Below, piece by piece: positions 27,006 to 35,109 of a stretch of DNA of 64,000 nt. The notes beneath the pieces are model-generated. The model was not told the DNA's origin, searched no databases, and saw only the letters and a list, made by a program, of their open reading frames with translations. A program made the position numbers and the translations under genes. Position 1 is the stretch's first letter, and each line of letters begins with the position of its first letter. This DNA is from Micavibrio_C sp965231165 (GTDB taxonomy: Bacteria > Pseudomonadota > Alphaproteobacteria > Micavibrionales > Micavibrionaceae). The stretch spans positions 992,001-1,056,000 of the forward strand of contig OZ246421.1 in assembly GCA_965231165.1 (NCBI GenBank). The letters are read 5' to 3'.

Positions 27006-27959
27006 ATGACTGAAAGCCCCGTCGATAAACCCTTAAAAATATTTCTGGCCATCACGTCCAGTACGGTGCTGTTCGCGTTGATGAACATGTTTGTCAAACT
27101 GGCCGCCGAAACGCATTCCATTCCGCAGGTTTTATTTTTCCGCAGTGCGTTGGGTACGCTGCCTGTCATCTGGCTGATTTTACACAGCCGGAACATGGCA
27201 CTCTTCAAAACACAGAATTTTTCCGGCCACTTCGTGCGCTGCTTTATCGGCTTCTTCAGCATGGCCTGTGCGTTCTGGGCATACAAGATGCTGCCGCTTG
27301 CCAATTCGACGGCGATCCTGTTCGCCTCGCCGCTGATCCTGACCAGCCTGTCGGTCGTGCTACTGAATGAGAAAGTCGGCCCGCACCGCTGGAGCGCCGT
27401 TATCATCGGTCTGGCCGCCGTTCTCTTTATGCTGCAACCTGCGGGCGACGGCAATCAGGTGGGCAGCCTGGTCGCCATGGCGGCGGCCATCCTGATGGCG
27501 TTTGCGATGATCTCGATCCGCAAACTCGGCGACACCGACCATTCCCTGACCATCGTGTTCTATTTCAGTGTCTTCTGTACTGTGATGAGCGGATTCTGGA
27601 TGCTGGCCGACTGGACAACACCCAGCGCCCTCAGTCTTTTCTATCTGGTGATGACCGGGTTGATCGGCGGCATGGCGCAGGTGGGGATGACTTACGCCTA
27701 CGCCAAGGCACCGGCGGCCTATGTCAGCTCTTTCAGCTATTTCGCGATTGTCATCGCCGCGACCGTTGATTTCCTGATCTGGGAAGTCGTGCCCGTCTGG
27801 CAAGTCTGGGTCGGCAGCCCCGTGGTCATCGCCGCCGGTCTCTATATCGTCTGGCGTGAAGCACGGAAGAACTACACCCCCACCACTGCTATAGACCTCG
27901 ATGGCAGCGGCACGGAAGCGCCGACGGAGAGGGACAAGGAAGACGATTACGCGATTTAA
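27006..27959 (+). CDS. DMT-superfamily transporter (EamA type)
   Basis: A 317-aa inner-membrane protein with about ten helices arranged as two EamA repeats (about 12-145 and 155-285). Typical segments are LFFRSALGTLPVIW in the first repeat, ILFASPLILTSLSVVLLNEKVG at its end and the matching region near LIWEVVPVWQVWVGSPVVIAAG. Members export metabolites such as amino acids or S-adenosylmethionine; the substrate cannot be assigned. The stop overlaps the stop of the convergent gene. Confidence 0.9.
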   Translation: MTESPVDKPLKIFLAITSSTVLFALMNMFVKLAAETHSIPQVLFFRSALGTLPVIWLILHSRNMALFKTQNFSGHFVRCFIGFFSMACAFWAYKMLPLANSTAILFASPLILTSLSVVLLNEKVGPHRWSAVIIGLAAVLFMLQPAGDGNQVGSLVAMAAAILMAFAMISIRKLGDTDHSLTIVFYFSVFCTVMSGFWMLADWTTPSALSLFYLVMTGLIGGMAQVGMTYAYAKAPAAYVSSFSYFAIVIAATVDFLIWEVVPVWQVWVGSPVVIAAGLYIVWREARKNYTPTTAIDLDGSGTEAPTERDKEDDYAI

Positions 27960-28687
27960 GCCTGATCGTAGGTCAGAATGGATCTTGTACCCGGATACAT
28001 ATTCAGTTCAGGACACACGCCCGGAGAAGAGTGAACCAGCGGGTTAGAAAAGGCTCCGCCCTTGTGAATGCTCATATGGTGTCTTTCAATTTGCTCAAGC
28101 CGCACACGGTCCTTGAAATCGCTGGACAGGTGATTGGTATTCATCCGCCCCTGTTCGTCATAACCGCATACGAATTTGTTCCAGTCGATGTGCTGATCAG
28201 GCAACCATAAAGTGCGCGCATCACCCAGAAGGGTTTCCAGCCCTCGCAATGTAACATCATTATCAATGTGACAGAGCAATCCGTCTTTCGTCTCCCCCAG
28301 AACACGCCACATCGCCTGCACTTCCTCAAACCCTGTAACATGACTGAAGATTCTGGCACTGCCTTTGATATGATTCAGGAACTGGTCACGCCCCACCCCC
28401 TCAGGCACACGAGAATCATCTCCGTTAATAAACAATTCGTCAGTACCCGAATTGTAAAAGAAGAATGCCGGTTCAACACCATACTTAGGGTAGCGTTCAT
28501 TCTCGGTAGGGCGCATATAGCGATTTTCAATATCCAGCCCGCGCAGATAGCCCTCTATGGCAGAATCTTGTGACCTGTAAGCTGAGGCAACATTAATTTC
28601 AGAGCGATGGATCTGAATCAGGGCGCTTTCGATATCCTCTGCCGCTGAACCAATGACCGCCTGTCCGAACTTTTCTGTTATCGCCAT
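27956..28687 (-). CDS. Hypothetical protein
   Basis: A 243-aa soluble protein, unrecognised. Notable stretches are FFFYNSGTDELFINGDDSRVPEG, LLCHIDNDVTLRGLETLLGDARTLWLPDQHID and a C-terminal HHMSIHKGGAFSNPLVHSSPG. The many His and Asp residues could bind metal, but no known motif is present. No signal peptide. It is a single gene with no operon partner, convergent with the DMT gene. Confidence 0.6.
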   Translation of the reverse strand: MAITEKFGQAVIGSAAEDIESALIQIHRSEINVASAYRSQDSAIEGYLRGLDIENRYMRPTENERYPKYGVEPAFFFYNSGTDELFINGDDSRVPEGVGRDQFLNHIKGSARIFSHVTGFEEVQAMWRVLGETKDGLLCHIDNDVTLRGLETLLGDARTLWLPDQHIDWNKFVCGYDEQGRMNTNHLSSDFKDRVRLEQIERHHMSIHKGGAFSNPLVHSSPGVCPELNMYPGTRSILTYDQA

Positions 28688-28809
28688 GTCCTGCCCCCGT
28701 TATTTAACACCCTCATTAAAACATTGTTTTTTTATTATGTCAAATATCAGAGTCTGGATTTTCTGACCGGGTCATGCCATATAACCTCCTCCGGCTTTTG
28801 AGGATTTCC

Positions 28810-29148
28810 ATGACTTTTGTTGTCACTGACGTCTGCATTAAATGTAAATACACCGACTGCGTCGAGGTCTGCCCCGTGGATTGCTTCTACGAGGGGGAAA
28901 ACATGCTGGTCATCCACCCGGACGAATGCATTGATTGCGGCGTCTGCGAGCCGGAATGCCCGATTGAGGCCATTATCCCGGACATGGATCCCAAGGCCGA
29001 GAAATGGGTCGAAATGAACCGGAAATACGCCGAATTATGGCCCAACCTGACCCGCGCCAAAGATGCCCTGCCCGAAGCCGAAGAATTCAAGGAAAAGCCC
29101 AACAAGTTCGAGGAATTCTTCAGCCCCCGTCCCGGGGACGGTGATTAA
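28810..29148 (+). CDS. fdxA: 7Fe ferredoxin FdxA
   Basis: A 112-aa seven-iron ferredoxin (one 3Fe-4S and one 4Fe-4S cluster). The N-terminal half carries C9, C12 and C17 with CP at 21, and the second set CIDCGVCEPECP. The acidic C-terminal extension EEFKEKPNKFEEFFSPRPGDGD is typical of alphaproteobacterial FdxA. ATG 28810 is preceded by GAGGATTTCC. It lies upstream of a CarD-type gene, an order I know from related alphaproteobacteria. Confidence 0.95.
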   Translation: MTFVVTDVCIKCKYTDCVEVCPVDCFYEGENMLVIHPDECIDCGVCEPECPIEAIIPDMDPKAEKWVEMNRKYAELWPNLTRAKDALPEAEEFKEKPNKFEEFFSPRPGDGD

Positions 29149-29468
29149 GGGTGATTCTTTCCCCTGTACGCCCCGTTTTTGAATGCCGGCATTTTGTCCC
29201 CAGCCCTTATTTTAATGATCATTTACTTTAATTAATTTAACTATCTCATTGAAATAAATGAGTTTGATACAATCGTATCGAAATTAATATATGGAAACTA
29301 GGCAATTTATAGGTTGAAATTTTACGAAATTTTAACTATAGTCGCTACATTCGCAATAGCGGCTACGGCTTAATGGTCATTATATATGCCCCTTTCAGCC
29401 CGTGTCTTGCAGGGTCACCCTGAGGACATGCCCCTATTGCCTTGATCTTTATAGGAAAAGGTAGAGAG
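29149..29468. other. 320-bp AT-rich intergenic region, fdxA to carD
   Basis: No credible ORF. It holds a perfect 12-bp palindrome AATGCCGGCATT at 29182-29193, then a very AT-rich stretch (29210-29340) likely to contain the promoter of the CarD-type gene. The carD ribosome site AGGTAGAGAG sits at the end. Confidence 0.5.
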
Positions 29469-30407
29469 ATGGCAGCAGCAAAAACTAAGAAAGTCCAAAA
29501 AGCTCCCGTGAAAAAGGCGGTCAAGGCCACCGCGCCGAAGACCAAAGCCACCAAACCTGTCCTCAAAACGGTGAAGACTGTGAAGACAACGACGGCCGCT
29601 AAAAAATCAGCGCCGGCAAAAACAGTCGCCAAAACAGCGCCGGTTGCGAAGAAAGCCGCCGCGCCTGTAAAAGAAACCAAAGTTACCAAGACAGCAAAAG
29701 CAGCCACACCGGTTGCCGCTGCGAAGCCGGTTGTTAAGGCCGTTCCGGTTGCCGCCGTCAAGGCAGCAACCCTGCCCGTTCGTCAGTCTGCCATGGCACC
29801 TGCGAATACCGCCCAGCGCCCGAACAGCCCCTTTGCCGCCAGCCGTCAGGCGCAGCAGCAACGTCAGATCGTGACCACCGCGCCGAAAGCGCCGCTGAAC
29901 GATAACGGCGCCGTCCTCTTCAAGGTCGGTGATGCCGTTGTGTACCCGGCCCATGGTGTGGGTGTCGTCGAAGCGCTCGAAACACAAACCATCGCTGGTA
30001 TGGAAATCCAGCTCTATGCGATCCGTTTCGAAAAAGACCGCATGTGCCTGAAAATCCCGGTATTCAAGGCGAAAGCTTCGGGTCTGCGCAAACTGTGCTC
30101 GACCGACCGCCTGAAAGACGCGATGAAAACCCTGCAAGGCCGCGCCAAGATCAAGCGCACCATGTGGAGCCGCCGCGCCCAGGAATATGAAATGAAGATT
30201 AACTCGGGTGACCCGGTGTCCATCGCCGAAGTTCTCCGCGATCTGAAACGCAGCAACGACGACCACGAACAGTCCTACTCCGAGCGCCAGATTTACCAAT
30301 CGGCCCTTGAGCGTCTGGCCCGTGAAGTCGCCGCCGTTCAGAAAATCACCGAACTGCAAGCCGCTGAACAACTCGAAAAGATGCTGGGCAAGCTGGCTGC
30401 CGCCTAA
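29469..30407 (+). CDS. CarD-family RNA-polymerase-binding regulator with histone-H1-like tail
   Basis: A 312-aa protein. Residues 1 to about 110 are almost only Lys, Ala, Pro, Thr and Val in AKK/KAP-type repeats, like histone H1 or bacterial HU tails. Residues 110-140 are a Gln/Arg linker. About 146-312 is a CarD/CdnL domain starting VLFKVGDAVVYPAHGVGVVEAL and including RFEKDRMCLKIPV, followed by the helical DNA-binding part. CarD proteins bind the RNAP beta subunit and stabilise open complexes at rRNA and other promoters. The long tail should add nonspecific DNA binding; usual family length is about 165. A strong terminator follows. Confidence 0.9.
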   Translation: MAAAKTKKVQKAPVKKAVKATAPKTKATKPVLKTVKTVKTTTAAKKSAPAKTVAKTAPVAKKAAAPVKETKVTKTAKAATPVAAAKPVVKAVPVAAVKAATLPVRQSAMAPANTAQRPNSPFAASRQAQQQRQIVTTAPKAPLNDNGAVLFKVGDAVVYPAHGVGVVEALETQTIAGMEIQLYAIRFEKDRMCLKIPVFKAKASGLRKLCSTDRLKDAMKTLQGRAKIKRTMWSRRAQEYEMKINSGDPVSIAEVLRDLKRSNDDHEQSYSERQIYQSALERLAREVAAVQKITELQAAEQLEKMLGKLAAA

Positions 30408-30443
30408 TCTCCCATATCTATCAGATCGATAGACTGTGAATTT

Positions 30444-30471
30444 AAAAACCCGCTTTTACAGCGGGTTTTTT
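30444..30471 (+). terminator. Rho-independent terminator after the CarD gene
   Basis: Perfect 11-bp stem AAAAACCCGCT / AGCGGGTTTTT with loop TTTAC and a T tract, 37 bases after the stop codon. Confidence 0.92.
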
Positions 30472-30635
30472 CTTCCTGATATGTAAGCCTGTTCCCCTGT
30501 TATACAATCAACCATCCCCGTTTCATGCGAAGACATATTGTATCCCCCTGATTTTGCATTAAGATTAATATGATTCTGGGAAGTTGATTCCTTTCGCGTC
30601 CGGAATCTCTCTGGAATTTATCAGGATTATCTTCT

Positions 30636-31469
30636 GTGTTTCACACCGCCGCCTGTAATGGAGCTTCCGATCCGCGCTTTGCCCTGATGGGTAAGCCGCG
30701 CCGTATCTGGGCCATTTCGGCGGTGCATGCCGAATCCCGCCGCCTGATGACGCTGCACGACCTGCTCTATCCCATGATCCGTCCGGGCGACCGGATCGTT
30801 TATCTGGGTAACTATACGGGCCATGGCACCGATCCGGTCGGCACGATTGATGAGATACTCACCTTCCGCCGCATGGTGCTGGCGATGCCGGGGATGATGA
30901 CCAATGACATCGCCTATCTGCGCGGCGGGCAGGAAGAGATGTGGCAGAAGCTGCTGCAGATCCAGTTTGCCCCTAACCCCGCCGAAGTCCTCAACTGGAT
31001 GCTGGGCAACGGGCTGTCACAAACACTGGCCGCCTATGGCCTCGATCCACATAAAGGACAAATGGCCGCCAGCGAGGGTGTTATGGGTCTGACCCGCTGG
31101 GTCGGGCAAATCCGTGAAGCGTTACGCCGCCAGCCCGGTCACGATGTATTCTCGACGCATCACCGCCGGGCGGCCTATACCAGCGAACAAACTGAACACC
31201 CGATGCTGTTTGTTCACACCGGCCTGAACCCCGAACGTCCGCTGCATGATCAGGGTGACAGTTTCTGGTGGGGCGGGAAACAATTCAATGGTATCCAAAC
31301 ACCCTATTCACCCTTCCAGAAGGTTGTGCGCGGTTACGATCCGGAACGCCGCGGCGTTCACCTGAATTGCGTCACCGCCACCCTCGATGGTGGCTGCGGC
31401 TTCGGCGGTACATTGGTATGCGCTGGCTTTACGCCTTTAGGCGATACCTTCGAACTCATTGAAACATAA
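30636..31469 (+). CDS. Degenerate PPP-type metallophosphatase-like protein
   Basis: A 277-aa protein that follows the order of serine/threonine phosphatase motifs but lacks most metal ligands. The GDxHG position reads ISAVHAE (27-33, Asp lost, His kept). GDxVDRG reads GNYTGHG (58-64, Asp to Asn) and RGNHE reads RGGQEEM (96-102, Asn/His lost). A later His is kept in FVHTGLNP (H194). It is likely a pseudophosphatase or an altered-metal enzyme. GTG 30636 is the longest start; ATG 30687 (MGKPRRIW) is possible. It lies between carD and rpoH. Confidence 0.7.
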   Translation: MFHTAACNGASDPRFALMGKPRRIWAISAVHAESRRLMTLHDLLYPMIRPGDRIVYLGNYTGHGTDPVGTIDEILTFRRMVLAMPGMMTNDIAYLRGGQEEMWQKLLQIQFAPNPAEVLNWMLGNGLSQTLAAYGLDPHKGQMAASEGVMGLTRWVGQIREALRRQPGHDVFSTHHRRAAYTSEQTEHPMLFVHTGLNPERPLHDQGDSFWWGGKQFNGIQTPYSPFQKVVRGYDPERRGVHLNCVTATLDGGCGFGGTLVCAGFTPLGDTFELIET

Positions 31470-31654
31470 CGATTTATTTTAATTGTGGCTATTTTGTACC
31501 TTCCAGAAAAAAATATACTGGAAAAACCCTCGATTAGCCTATTTTCTGACACATTCCTGGTGCTAAACTAGTCAGTGTAGTCACCAGAACAGTCGCTTAT
31601 CGCAAGGGCTGTTTTGTGTTGGAACCAATGCAAGCCTATGGGGGTTATTTCGTT

Positions 31655-32542
31655 ATGGCACATATAGATGACGTACAAACACAGAAATCAAATCTCGAAT
31701 ATATCCGCAGCTCGATGAACGAGCCTATGCTCGAAAAAGAGCATGAGCTTAATCTGGCGCGCCGCTGGCGCGACAAGGGTGATGAACGCGCCCTGCACGA
31801 GCTGGTAACGTCCTACACCCGTCTGGTCGTGGCGATGGCGTCCCGCTTCCGCAATTACGGACTGCCGATCGGCGACCTGATCCAGGAAGGCAATATCGGC
31901 CTGATGCAGGCGGCCAACCGTTTCGAACCGGAACGCGGTGTGCGCTTCTCGACCTATGCCGCGTGGTGGATACGTTCGTCCATTCAGGACTATGTCCTGC
32001 GCAACTGGTCGATCGTCCGCACCGGCACGACGGCGGCCCAGAAATCACTGTTCTTTAACCTGCGCCGCCTGCGCGCCAAGATCGAAGGCCAGAACGGCAA
32101 GGAAGGTCTGGGCATCGAAGGCCGCGCGCAGATTGCCAAGGACCTCGACGTCAAAGTTTCCGACGTGGAGGACATGGAGGCACGCCTCGCCGCCAACGAT
32201 CAGTCACTCAACGCCGTGATTGGTGAAGATGGCGACAGCGACTGGCAAAGCTTTCTGGCCGATGCGCGTCCCAACCCGGAAGAAGTCGTCATGGGCATGA
32301 AAGACTCCCAGACGCGTTCGGCCTGGTTGCAGGAAGCCCTCGATGAGCTTTCCGACCGTGAACAAACCATTATCCGTGAGCGCCACCTGGTGTATGAACC
32401 CGTTACCCTTGAGGAACTGGGTAAACAACTGGGCGTTAGCAAGGAACGGGTTCGCCAGCTTGAGCAGCGGGCCATGGACAAACTGAAGGTCTCGATGAGC
32501 CGTCACGTGAGCGATGCACAGGACATGCTTATGGAGATGTAA
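31655..32542 (+). CDS. rpoH: RNA polymerase heat-shock sigma factor RpoH (sigma 32)
   Basis: A 295-aa sigma-70 family factor directing heat-shock transcription. Region 2 contains LIQEGNIGLMQAANRFEPERGVRFSTYAAWWIRSSIQDY, the RpoH box is QKSLFFNLRRLR, and region 4.2 ends VTLEELGKQLGVSKERVRQLEQRAM. ATG 31655 (MAHIDDVQT) follows GGGGGTT at good spacing; the frame opens at 31616. The 150-base leader holds several short hairpins (31501-31523, 31557-31587, 31588-31613), which may be terminators or a structured 5' UTR. RpoH messages in other bacteria are thermo-regulated by such structure. Confidence 0.95.
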   Translation: MAHIDDVQTQKSNLEYIRSSMNEPMLEKEHELNLARRWRDKGDERALHELVTSYTRLVVAMASRFRNYGLPIGDLIQEGNIGLMQAANRFEPERGVRFSTYAAWWIRSSIQDYVLRNWSIVRTGTTAAQKSLFFNLRRLRAKIEGQNGKEGLGIEGRAQIAKDLDVKVSDVEDMEARLAANDQSLNAVIGEDGDSDWQSFLADARPNPEEVVMGMKDSQTRSAWLQEALDELSDREQTIIRERHLVYEPVTLEELGKQLGVSKERVRQLEQRAMDKLKVSMSRHVSDAQDMLMEM

Positions 32543-32595
32543 TCCTTCGGAATAGCTTGAGAGAGATGAACCTGTTTCCCCATCTCTCTTAGCCG

Positions 32596-32642
32596 GTGCG
32601 ACCGGGTCTACTCTGTCTCCCCCAACCCCAACCCGGTCGCAC
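32596..32642 (+). other. Long-loop 12-bp hairpin downstream of rpoH
   Basis: GTGCGACCGGGT at 32596-32607 pairs perfectly with ACCCGGTCGCAC at 32631-32642 across a 23-nt pyrimidine-rich loop. No U tract follows directly, so it is not a classical terminator. It may stabilise the rpoH 3' end. Confidence 0.5.
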
Positions 32643-32654
32643 CCCCCTTATTCA

Positions 32655-32684
32655 AATCCCCCGGCTTATTGCCGGGGGATTTTT
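32655..32684 (+). terminator. Terminator after rpoH
   Basis: Perfect 11-bp stem AATCCCCCGGC / GCCGGGGGATT with loop TTATT followed by TTT. It lies about 110 bases after the rpoH stop and before the convergent hypothetical gene. Confidence 0.88.
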
Positions 32685-32706
32685 GATTGAGGGATCAGTG
32701 TTTATT

Positions 32707-33243
32707 TTAGTCCGCGAAATTCGGCCTGACGGGCTTGATGCCGTTGGAGAGGTTGCGTAACTCAATAGCTTTTTTCAGCTCACCTGAAAAATCGGTCTCA
32801 AGATGGCTGCCGCATTCGAGGTTGTTCTGAAAGCGATTGTCGCCATCGAGACGTCCATAATTCTTGTCTATTGTGGCGCGCAAACCGGGGTTAACCGATC
32901 CCGCATATTCCTGCGCCAACGGGCTGGTTTTATTAAAGGAAGCAATATCGCCTTTCACTTCATAAGACAGCGAGATACACAACTTGTCCGGATCAACCGT
33001 ACCGTTACTGAAAGGCACGACCAGTTCCCTGACCAGCGTTTCCTTGTAAGCGCCGTGATCGCCGACTTTCTTTTCGAAAACCACTTTCGCCACGTCCCTG
33101 TCTTTCAGGTAAGTCGTGGTGTCTGTCTGGTATTCATTCTGCGGATTGCAACCCTTCACCAGAACCGATAGGCCAAAAGCAGCCGCCAGCGTACCCGCCA
33201 TAGAGGCAACGACAGCCACCCATGTTTTTCTGTTCTCGTTCAT
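32707..33243 (-). CDS. Membrane-anchored hypothetical protein
   Basis: A 178-aa protein from ATG 33243 (MNENRKTWVAVVASMAG), preceded by CAGGGGTTTGATA. Residues about 8-32 form one hydrophobic helix ending in VKGCNPQ; this may be an anchor or an atypical lipoprotein signal. The remainder is a periplasmic domain rich in Asp, Asn and Lys. No family recognised. It shares its transcription direction with the small gene and the M48 protease gene upstream. Confidence 0.65.
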   Translation of the reverse strand: MNENRKTWVAVVASMAGTLAAAFGLSVLVKGCNPQNEYQTDTTTYLKDRDVAKVVFEKKVGDHGAYKETLVRELVVPFSNGTVDPDKLCISLSYEVKGDIASFNKTSPLAQEYAGSVNPGLRATIDKNYGRLDGDNRFQNNLECGSHLETDFSGELKKAIELRNLSNGIKPVRPNFAD

Positions 33244-33303
33244 TATCAAACCCCTGCCCTGAAAATGGAAAGGGTCAGCGATACCCCTCTCACCTTATTC
33301 CTG

Positions 33304-33573
33304 TCAAGGAAAACGGGCATCCAGTCTGAGGCGACGCAGCCGGATCGCATCCGTGCCTGTCAGGTGGATATTCAGGCCGGTATCATCGTGATGGCGGATA
33401 TTCGGCTTGAAACCGGCGTCATTCAGTTCCTGAAGGATTTTCTGAACGCGGGGCATGTCCATTTCAACGATTGAAAGCCGTGCGGTTTCCGCGTGACCGG
33501 ATGCCTGTGCATCGTCCCAGTCGTGCCTGAGAAACTCAGCCCATGCGCTGCTTTCCCGAGAACCGCTCATCAT
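33304..33573 (-). CDS. Small hypothetical protein
   Basis: An 89-aa basic/acidic mixed soluble protein. The central part SIVEMDMPRVQKILQELNDAGFKPNIRHHDDTGLNIHLTG has a beta-alpha-beta look. A weak ribosome site (GCAGGTCGG) precedes ATG 33573. Not recognised; it sits between the membrane-anchored protein and the M48 protease gene, all on the minus strand. Confidence 0.55.
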   Translation of the reverse strand: MMSGSRESSAWAEFLRHDWDDAQASGHAETARLSIVEMDMPRVQKILQELNDAGFKPNIRHHDDTGLNIHLTGTDAIRLRRLRLDARFP

Positions 33574-33636
33574 TACCGACCTGCTTTTTATATTTATCTG
33601 GTATTAATATATTAGCAAAATCTTATTAATAAAGCG

Positions 33637-35109
33637 TTATTCCACGACCAGCTTGTAAAGCTGCCCGGCTTGCACCTGATCGCCGCTATTCAGACCGTTG
33701 AGAACGCGAAAATGCGCTTCGCTGTTGCTATCCACGGACATGCGGCTGCTTAAGGAGGCTATGTTGTCGCCCGCGCCTGCCGTCACGATCTTGATTTTAC
33801 GTGGCTGGATGGACTGCTTCTCCTGCGCGGTCATGTGACGCAGGCTGTAGGTCGTGCGTTTCAATTCTTCTATCAGGCCTGCCTGGGCACCATTCGGAAT
33901 GGCCATCTGGAAACGAAAAATCGTATTCGGTGCCCATTGCACCGCCACCACACGAATGGCGACGGGCTGGCCCTGCACGGTTCCGGCGAGGTTTGCTGTC
34001 GCGGCTTGTTTGCCATTGATGTCGATCATTTCCACGCCCGTCGCCGGTTTGCCCTGCAGCCAGACCTGATTGAGGAAGCTCATCGGATCAAGTCCGCGCT
34101 GATTGGCCACAGAGTCGAGAATGATGATCGCGCCGGTTTGTTTCGATGAGGCCACGACCTGCGTCGGCTGGTTGCTTAAAGTGAACCCGGCGGGCGCGGT
34201 GAACGTGAAATCCATCTGCGGGTGCCAGAAGGTCTGTCCGCGCACGAAGCCCTGTTTTGCGCTATCGCCATAGGTCATGCCATCGAGCATGCGCAGATAC
34301 TGGTCACGGTTCTGGGTTTTCTGATTGGCCAGATACCCGCCTGCCGTGGCCATCGCCTTAGACACGCGATCTGCCGTCTTCGGGTGCGTAGCAAAGTAAT
34401 CGACACCGCCGCCTTGCTTTCCTTTTTCGGCAGCACTTAGCGCATCGTTGCCGTCGAGCGCATTGAGGAAGCTGGCCATGGAGAATGTGTCGTAGCCGGA
34501 TTTATAAAGATAGCGAATGCCCAGATCATCAGCCTGACTTTCCTGACTGCGTGAATAAGACGTCATATAGAGTTCGGAACCGACGCCAATAGCCTGTGAC
34601 GCCGCGCCATTATCCAGCGCAATCGACAACGCCATCGCGCCCAGGCTGGTCAGTACGCCGTGCGAATAACGCTCCGCCGAATGACGGCCCGTAACGTGGC
34701 CGATCTCGTGCGCCATCACGCCCGCCAGTTCGGCTTCGTTATTGGCCAGCGCCATCAGACCCCGCGTGACATAGACATAGCCGCCGGGCAGCGCAAAGGC
34801 GTTGACCATGGATGAATCGAGCAGCGTAAATTTATACTGCACGTCAGGGCGTTCGGTATCCTGCGCCACGCGCTGACCGACCTGATTGACGTAGGCCTGC
34901 AGGTTCTGGCTGTTCTCCGGAATGCCGTATGTTTTCATCACCTTGGCATTTTCCTGAGCCCCGACCTGATTTTCCTGTGCGGGGGACATCAGCGCGGTGA
35001 ACTGGCTTTCGCCCGTGGCCGGGTTGGTCGAGCAACCGCTCAACAGAATAATCATGACCCCTGCACTCAGCGTCTTGCCAAAGCGATGGAAAACAGGCCA
35101 CTCTCTCAT
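33637..35109 (-). CDS. M48-family metalloprotease lipoprotein with C-terminal LysM-like region
   Basis: A 490-aa predicted periplasmic quality-control protease, similar to BepA/YfgC-type enzymes. A lipoprotein signal ends ILLSGC (C26). The zinc motif HEIGH is at 134-138, with the third ligand Glu in SQESQADDLG. A long C-terminal part (about 270-490) ends with a segment like LysM (VTAGAGDNIASLSSRM...LNGLNSGDQVQAGQLYKLV). ATG 35109 has GGAG ten bases upstream. The start codon overlaps the divergent SNase gene start (35108). Confidence 0.92.
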   Translation of the reverse strand: MREWPVFHRFGKTLSAGVMIILLSGCSTNPATGESQFTALMSPAQENQVGAQENAKVMKTYGIPENSQNLQAYVNQVGQRVAQDTERPDVQYKFTLLDSSMVNAFALPGGYVYVTRGLMALANNEAELAGVMAHEIGHVTGRHSAERYSHGVLTSLGAMALSIALDNGAASQAIGVGSELYMTSYSRSQESQADDLGIRYLYKSGYDTFSMASFLNALDGNDALSAAEKGKQGGGVDYFATHPKTADRVSKAMATAGGYLANQKTQNRDQYLRMLDGMTYGDSAKQGFVRGQTFWHPQMDFTFTAPAGFTLSNQPTQVVASSKQTGAIIILDSVANQRGLDPMSFLNQVWLQGKPATGVEMIDINGKQAATANLAGTVQGQPVAIRVVAVQWAPNTIFRFQMAIPNGAQAGLIEELKRTTYSLRHMTAQEKQSIQPRKIKIVTAGAGDNIASLSSRMSVDSNSEAHFRVLNGLNSGDQVQAGQLYKLVVE

